Below are positions 13,143 to 16,942 of a stretch of DNA of 16,942 bases, piece by piece. The notes under the pieces are model-generated. The model was not told where the DNA came from, did not search any database, and worked only from the letters and a program-made list of their open reading frames with translations. The DNA comes from Clostridia bacterium (GTDB lineage Bacteria > Bacillota > Clostridia > Christensenellales > UBA1242). The stretch covers positions 1 to 16,942 of the forward strand of contig JAQVOQ010000015.1 in assembly GCA_028702545.1 (NCBI GenBank), read 5' to 3'. Every line of letters starts with the position of its first letter. The stretch's first letter is position 1. A program made the translations under genes and the position numbers.

Positions 13143-13171
13143 ATTGTATCAAAATTTAAAGTCGCGTGCAA
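13143..13171 (-). promoter_or_regulatory. Promoter of the 105-aa coiled-coil gene
   Basis: Extended -10 TGA-TACAAT (13143-13148) with -35 TTGCAC (13166-13171), spacer 17 nt, 28 nt before ATG 13115. Confidence 0.75.
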
Positions 13172-13216
13172 CTTTTTATAAACTCTTTTGTTAAAAAAAA
13201 TAAACTTTTTAATTAA

Positions 13217-13245
13217 TTCACTAAAATTTTAAAAAGTTTTATGAT
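13217..13245 (+). promoter_or_regulatory. Probable promoter of the DisA-like gene
   Basis: -35 TTCACT (13217-13222) and -10 TATGAT (13240-13245) with a 17-nt spacer, 33 nt before ATG 13279. Both hexamers are imperfect. Confidence 0.5.
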
Positions 13246-13278
13246 AAACTAAATTATACAAAAGAGTGAGGTTTTATT

Positions 13279-14421
13279 ATGGAGATAGATAACATTTTTT
13301 ACGAAAGTGCTAAAACGGCAATAATAGAATTTTTGAAAGATGAGTTCAAAAGCGAATTTCCACAAAAATTTAAAACACGATTTTTGGATTTTTTTTATAA
13401 AATAGGAAGTTATGAGGAAGAGGGCGAAAAGTTAAGGCCAAATTTAATTTTAACCAACAATATTAAAGAAGTTGTAAAGGCAGTGCCTGAGAGTTATATG
13501 CTTACCTTATTTGAAGATGAAGATGAAATTTTATTTAATGCAAGAATGAAGTCAATGCTTGCGTTTTCTAAGCATGATTGGATTGTTTTTATTGAAATAA
13601 AAGAAAATGGATATAGTTACGGAATTTGCAAGACGCTAAATAGCATCAAAGAAAAAAGTTTTATACAAATAGCATTAAACAGCGATGTGTTAAAAGTAAA
13701 AAGCCAAAATGATGAGCTTGCACTAGTTTTACTAGAAGCATTTAGTTCAACGCTAGTTACGCTAAAGAGGCTTGGAGATAAAAGACTTAACATAAATTTA
13801 AGTTTAACAACAATAAACAATCATACTTTTGAAGAAGTTATTAAAGAATTCGTTAATGCCAGCTTTAGCAAGCTTAGAACGACTCAGCGAAAATTGAAAG
13901 AAATGAAAATAATGTATGAAAATATTTTTGAAGCAGCTTTTAAAAATATTCAAGGCGCAATTTGCGTGGTTGTTGACAAAGATTATGAAGACAAGGGTTT
14001 TTTAGCAGACGGCATTTGGTTAAAGCACCCTATTGAGTTTTCTAAACTGTTTTTTCAAAGCAAAAGTTATAACGAGGCAAAACTACTTTCTATCGCCGAA
14101 CTATTTATTGATATGCTAAATTATGACGGCATAACAATTGTTGATAATTTAGGCAGAATACGCGCTTATAATGTTTTTGTGGAAACCAACCTAAACCGAG
14201 TTAAATCAATAGTTGGAGGCGCAAGAAAACGCGCAGCCTACACTATAATAAATTCTAGGCGTAAACATATCGTAGGTGTTTACTTCCAATCTCAAGACGG
14301 CGAAGTATTTTTTGAGCGAGTTAAAGACTATAGAAAATCGGATACAAAAGAAGTCGCAAAAAAAGTTGCAAAAGAACCTGCAAAGGAGCCTGCAAAGGAG
14401 CTTGCAAAACCTAACAATTAA
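13279..14421 (+). CDS. Protein with a degenerate diadenylate-cyclase (DisA/CdaA-like) domain
   Basis: A 380-aa soluble protein. Residues about 1-200 form an alpha/beta region I do not recognise (FSKHDWIVFIEIKENGYSYG near 96-115). Residues about 225-345 resemble the DAC fold of DisA and CdaA: AICVVVDKDY (227-236), ELFIDMLNYDGITIVDNLGR (274-293), GGARKRAAYTIIN (313-325) and IVGVYFQSQDGEVFF (331-345). In active enzymes the motifs are DGA and GTRHRAA, followed by a Ser-Glu segment. Here they are DGI (283-285) and GARKRAA, and the Ser-Glu segment is missing, so cyclase activity is doubtful and a nucleotide-sensing role is more likely. The last ~30 residues are a Lys/Ala/Glu/Pro repeat (KEPAKEPAKELAKP). 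The RBS is GTGAGG, and a terminator follows. No effector gene is fused; the divergent coiled-coil gene is the nearest partner. Confidence 0.6.
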   Translation: MEIDNIFYESAKTAIIEFLKDEFKSEFPQKFKTRFLDFFYKIGSYEEEGEKLRPNLILTNNIKEVVKAVPESYMLTLFEDEDEILFNARMKSMLAFSKHDWIVFIEIKENGYSYGICKTLNSIKEKSFIQIALNSDVLKVKSQNDELALVLLEAFSSTLVTLKRLGDKRLNINLSLTTINNHTFEEVIKEFVNASFSKLRTTQRKLKEMKIMYENIFEAAFKNIQGAICVVVDKDYEDKGFLADGIWLKHPIEFSKLFFQSKSYNEAKLLSIAELFIDMLNYDGITIVDNLGRIRAYNVFVETNLNRVKSIVGGARKRAAYTIINSRRKHIVGVYFQSQDGEVFFERVKDYRKSDTKEVAKKVAKEPAKEPAKELAKPNN

Positions 14422-14481
14422 GGTACATAAAAAATATTAAAAAATATGAATATTAAAAAATATTATGCACAATATAATATT

Positions 14482-14531
14482 GTAATCGCAAGATTACCTA
14501 AACGGTAGTGTTTATCACTGCCGTTTTTTTT
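14482..14531 (+). terminator. Terminator preceded by a GNRA-capped hairpin
   Basis: The terminator stem AAACGGTAGTG/CACTGCCGTTT (14500-14510 and 14516-14526) ends in eight U. Directly before it GTAATC-GCAA-GATTAC (14482-14497) forms a 6-bp hairpin with a GNRA tetraloop. It ends the DisA-like gene. Confidence 0.8.
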
Positions 14532-14549
14532 GTTTTTTGGCACAAAAGT

Positions 14550-14578
14550 TTGAAGTATGGTTTTTTTTTATTTAAACT
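14550..14578 (+). promoter_or_regulatory. Promoter of the 452-aa gene
   Basis: -35 TTGAAG (14550-14555) and -10 TAAACT (14573-14578), 17-nt spacer, 33 nt before ATG 14612. Confidence 0.65.
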
Positions 14579-14611
14579 AAGGCAAAGTTTTAAAAAAAGG
14601 AAAACAAAATT

Positions 14612-15970
14612 ATGCAACAAGAAACAAACTATGGTAATTTAGCCTATTCAAAAGCCGAGGAATTAGAGGCGAGTTTAGGAACAATTAAGCAAAAAGTAAA
14701 ACAGCTAGAGATTTTATACGGCACAACGCCTCCCCCACCTGACCCTAACGACACCGAGGACGAACCATACATTCCACCTCAACCCGGTGAGATTATAACA
14801 ACGGGCGACATAGCAACGGTGCCGGTTTACTATACCAATACAACTATTACAACTTTTCCTAACTTTTATTTTACTGCGCACGCTAATAGCACAATAATAA
14901 TTAAAGTGGATATAGAAATATCCGTATTAGAAAACCCTTGCACGGCACTCATTGAACTTTTTGTTGATAATGAATTTATAGATAGTTATACCCTTTCAAA
15001 TCCCGTTGTGGCAACCTATTCTGTACCTTTTGCAAACTCCTATGTTTCAAATACGGTGGGGCACAAAATTAATTACAAAATAACACCATCTTCAAGCAAT
15101 ATGACCTATAAAGTCGTTACGGCAAAATACGAAATTTTAGGAAATAATATAGATTTTTTAAATGCACCTAGAAAATATTCCGTCTATTACAATGACGGCA
15201 TATACTATTTGTCAAAGTGTGAAGGCGGCTATTCTAACCATTTAATACAAAGTATAAGCGGGCTAAATCTTAATGCGGACTATACTCAGAATCAATCAAA
15301 TGCTATTGAACAAAAATTTGTACACGCCACTCAAAGAATTGATAATGTTTGGCAAAGCACAAATTTAGGCTACTTATACAAAACCGGCGCTGGCTCGGGT
15401 TATATTGTAAACTTTAACGACCCTACAAAAAAAATATCAATGAGCACTTGCTATTCTGGTGATTTTATACCAAATTTAAACTCCTATTATGGCGGAGTAA
15501 TAATTTTTGTCGGCGCTAGTGGTGCGCTATCTTACTACGATGTAACAGTAGACTTTTCTAGCCGTGCAACGAGAACTATAGAGTACGGCATAGACTTTTA
15601 TGTTAACGCCTCAGGCGTAAAAATGTTGCACGACAATTTTAACGACTACCCACAAAAAGCAAAGTGTGTGGCAACAAGGATAAACGGCACAAATGTGTTT
15701 TTTAGTGCGGTTAGTAATTATTATAAAGTAGAACTAGGCTACGGCACAAATGTTCACGCCTTTTATTCCAGTGTTGATTGCACGGTTATAGATGTTTTTA
15801 TGAAAGTTTATAATCAAATAGTTAAAAAAGTGCTAACACTAAACACTAGCACAAATAAGTACGAACTAACAAGCGAAACTGTTATCGGAACTTGGAGTGA
15901 GTACATTTTAGGCGCTCCTCCAACTTATTTTACCGTTGCAAACAACCTTTTGAGTTTTAATACGCAGTAA
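14612..15970 (+). CDS. Fibre-like beta-rich protein of unknown function
   Basis: A 452-aa protein. It opens with a short helix with coiled-coil spacing (about 8-36, YSKAEELEASLGTIKQKVKQ), then a Pro/acid-rich linker (about 38-60, TTPPPPDPNDTEDEPYIPPQ). A long Tyr/Asn/Thr/Ser-rich beta region follows (65-452) with no obvious internal repeat. There is no signal peptide or membrane segment. An N-terminal coiled coil plus linker plus beta region is typical of trimeric phage tail fibres, baseplate proteins or R-type bacteriocin parts, but no other phage genes are nearby, so this is only an analogy. The RBS is AAAGGAAAA, with its own promoter and terminator, so it is a single-gene unit. I recognise no family. 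Confidence 0.7.
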   Translation: MQQETNYGNLAYSKAEELEASLGTIKQKVKQLEILYGTTPPPPDPNDTEDEPYIPPQPGEIITTGDIATVPVYYTNTTITTFPNFYFTAHANSTIIIKVDIEISVLENPCTALIELFVDNEFIDSYTLSNPVVATYSVPFANSYVSNTVGHKINYKITPSSSNMTYKVVTAKYEILGNNIDFLNAPRKYSVYYNDGIYYLSKCEGGYSNHLIQSISGLNLNADYTQNQSNAIEQKFVHATQRIDNVWQSTNLGYLYKTGAGSGYIVNFNDPTKKISMSTCYSGDFIPNLNSYYGGVIIFVGASGALSYYDVTVDFSSRATRTIEYGIDFYVNASGVKMLHDNFNDYPQKAKCVATRINGTNVFFSAVSNYYKVELGYGTNVHAFYSSVDCTVIDVFMKVYNQIVKKVLTLNTSTNKYELTSETVIGTWSEYILGAPPTYFTVANNLLSFNTQ

Positions 15971-16048
15971 AATTTGATTTAAACTATTATAACAATAATA
16001 AAAATTGCATATAATAAGTTATACACACATTCTTTCCATTTGTGTTAA

Positions 16049-16082
16049 CAAAAAACCACGCCTTAAAAAGTGTGGTTTTTTG
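16049..16082 (+). terminator. Intrinsic terminator after the 452-aa gene
   Basis: Stem CAAAAAACCAC (16049-16059) with GTGGTTTTTTG (16072-16082) and a U-rich end, 78 nt after the stop. Confidence 0.8.
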
Positions 16083-16126
16083 TTTTGTTTTTGTGTTGTT
16101 TAGGGTATTTTCTATTCTATAATTTA

Positions 16127-16258
16127 AGACCCTTCGTTAGTAGGGTTATACTGTGCTTCTCAGGGTGACAACGAATTGTCATTCAGAGGAGCACGCAGTG
16201 CGACGTAGGAATCTTTGTGTCATTCAGAGGAGCACGCAGTGCGACGTAGGAATCTTTG
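16127..16258. repeat. REP-like hairpins upstream of the GIY-YIG gene: variant A (minus), two variant C (plus)
   Basis: 16127-16170 is variant A on the minus strand. After a 6-nt spacer come two perfect tandem copies of a 41-bp variant C on the plus strand (16177-16217 and 16218-16258). Variant C carries TGTCATTCAGAG, an inner GCAC-GCA-GTGC hairpin and CGTAGGAAT, so ATTC pairs with GAAT. A and C face each other head to head through their TGTCA ends. Confidence 0.8.
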
Positions 16259-16262
16259 TGTG

Positions 16263-16291
16263 TTGATTAAAATAATATAATATGCTAAAAT
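16263..16291 (+). promoter_or_regulatory. Promoter of the GIY-YIG gene
   Basis: -35 TTGATT (16263-16268) and extended -10 TGC-TAAAAT (16286-16291) with a 17-nt spacer, 21 nt before ATG 16313. The -35 begins 5 nt after the last variant C repeat, so a hairpin or protein on the repeat would adjoin the promoter. Confidence 0.65.
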
Positions 16292-16312
16292 TAAAATAAA
16301 AAAAGGTGTTTT

Positions 16313-16597
16313 ATGAAATATTATGTTTATATTTTAACTAATTTTAAAAACACGGTTTTGTATACTGGCGTAACAAACAATTTAGAACGCAGATTATATG
16401 AACATAAAAATAAGTTGATTAAGGGTTTTACAAAAAAATATAATGTGAACAAATTAGTTTATTTTGAACAAACAAGTTATATAAATAGTGCAATTGAAAG
16501 AGAAAAGCAAATAAAGAATTATAGTCGCAATAAAAAAATTACTTTAATAGAAAATATAAACCCAGATTGGCTTGATTTATCAATTGATTGGAATTAA
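16313..16597 (+). CDS. Single-domain GIY-YIG endonuclease (YhbQ/COG2827 type)
   Basis: A 94-aa protein that is one GIY-YIG nuclease domain: the two signature strands YYVYILTN (3-10) and LYTGVTNN (16-23), the conserved Arg in NLERRLYEH (23-31), and the metal-binding Glu in AIEREKQIKNYSR (60-72, E62). The family, also called UPF0213, includes small proteins with structure-specific or non-specific DNA cleavage; the roles of most are unknown. AAAGGTG precedes the ATG. The gene is framed by REP-like palindromes: variant C ends 54 nt before the start and variant D begins two bases after the stop. This makes it a candidate for processing or spreading those repeats, by analogy with RAYT proteins and REPs; that is inference. 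Confidence 0.88.
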   Translation: MKYYVYILTNFKNTVLYTGVTNNLERRLYEHKNKLIKGFTKKYNVNKLVYFEQTSYINSAIEREKQIKNYSRNKKITLIENINPDWLDLSIDWN

Positions 16598-16598
16598 A

Positions 16599-16942
16599 AA
16601 GACTCCTACGCGACAGGTCGCTCTGAGTGACATAACCTTGTCATTCTGAGCCGACTGTATTATTAGACTTGCGAAGAATCTTTTTTATAGTTTAAATATA
16701 ATCACTTTACTTTTAGACCCTTCGTTAGTAGGGTTATACTGTGCTTCTCAGGGTGACAAAGCTCGTGTCATTTAAGAGCCGACTGTATTATTAGACTTGC
16801 GAAGAATCTTTTTTATAGTTTAAATATAATCACTTTACTTTTAGACCCTTCGTTAGTAGGGTTATACTGTGCTTCTCAGGGTGACAACGCTCGTGTCATT
16901 CTGAGCCGACTGTATTATTAGACTTGCGAAGAATCTTCCCCT
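16599..16942. repeat. Cluster of head-to-head REP-like pairs in ~128-bp tandem units
   Basis: The order is: variant D on minus (16599-16632), B on plus (16639-16682), A on minus (16714-16758), B on plus (16766-16810), A on minus (16842-16886), B on plus (16894-16938). Each minus/plus pair meets head to head with a 6-7-nt gap. The unit of B, a constant 31-35-nt AT-rich spacer and A recurs with a period of about 128 bp. The second B differs slightly in its head (TCATTTAAGAG). Nothing coding is seen here; the array reaches the window edge and may continue. Confidence 0.85.

Noticed and set aside
16177..16942. CRISPR array
   Set aside because: Repeats alternate in orientation, spacers are constant instead of unique, unit sizes are 41 and 128 bp, and no cas genes are present.

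Overview
The window is AT-rich DNA that looks like an endospore-forming member of the Bacillota (Clostridia-like), probably an uncultured gut or anaerobic lineage. The reasons are the yabP-yabQ-divIC sporulation/division cluster, strong AGGAGG-type ribosome binding sites, sigma-A promoters with 17-nt spacers, U-rich intrinsic terminators and tRNA genes that encode their CCA ends. The standard genetic code fits throughout.

Layout. 1-2165 (minus): a surface protein gene with a GLUG-like domain and InlB-type repeats, broken by an in-frame stop and a frameshift and running off the left edge. 2166-2682: a gene-free stretch with a terminator and a ~135-bp highly folded element whose two ends resemble the 3' end of the neighbouring tRNA-Glu. 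2683-3020 (minus): a tRNA operon fMet-Met-Glu with its promoter. 3021-3626: repeats, namely one stray REP-like hairpin and a 154-bp tandem duplication containing a MITE-like inverted repeat that supplies the divIC stop codon. 3627-4580 (minus): yabP-yabQ-divIC. 4688-7671 (minus): a probable operon of a cysteine-rich MarR regulator, cysS and two zinc-ribbon membrane proteins. 7702-8985 (minus): an MFS transporter. 9158-10518 (plus): a monoacylglycerol-lipase-like hydrolase overlapping yqeY. 10651-13115 (minus): a 44-aa Cys-rich peptide, an SDR oxidoreductase, a small Big2-domain protein and two coiled-coil proteins. 13279-15970 (plus): a degenerate diadenylate-cyclase-like protein and a beta-rich fibre-like protein of unknown function. 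16127-16942: a GIY-YIG nuclease gene embedded in REP-like palindromes.

The strongest candidate for something undescribed is at the right end. At least four sequence variants of one hairpin share the layout TGTCA-stem-GAG-loop-CG(A/T)AG-stem. The stem bases change in compensating pairs between variants, the hairpins sit in head-to-head pairs 6-7 nt apart, and they flank a small GIY-YIG nuclease gene on both sides. This resembles REPIN/RAYT organisation but with a different nuclease. Secondary candidates are the tRNA-Glu-ended folded element at 2438-2577, the MITE at the divIC 3' end, the DisA-like sensor protein with altered catalytic motifs, and the 44-aa Cys-rich peptide.
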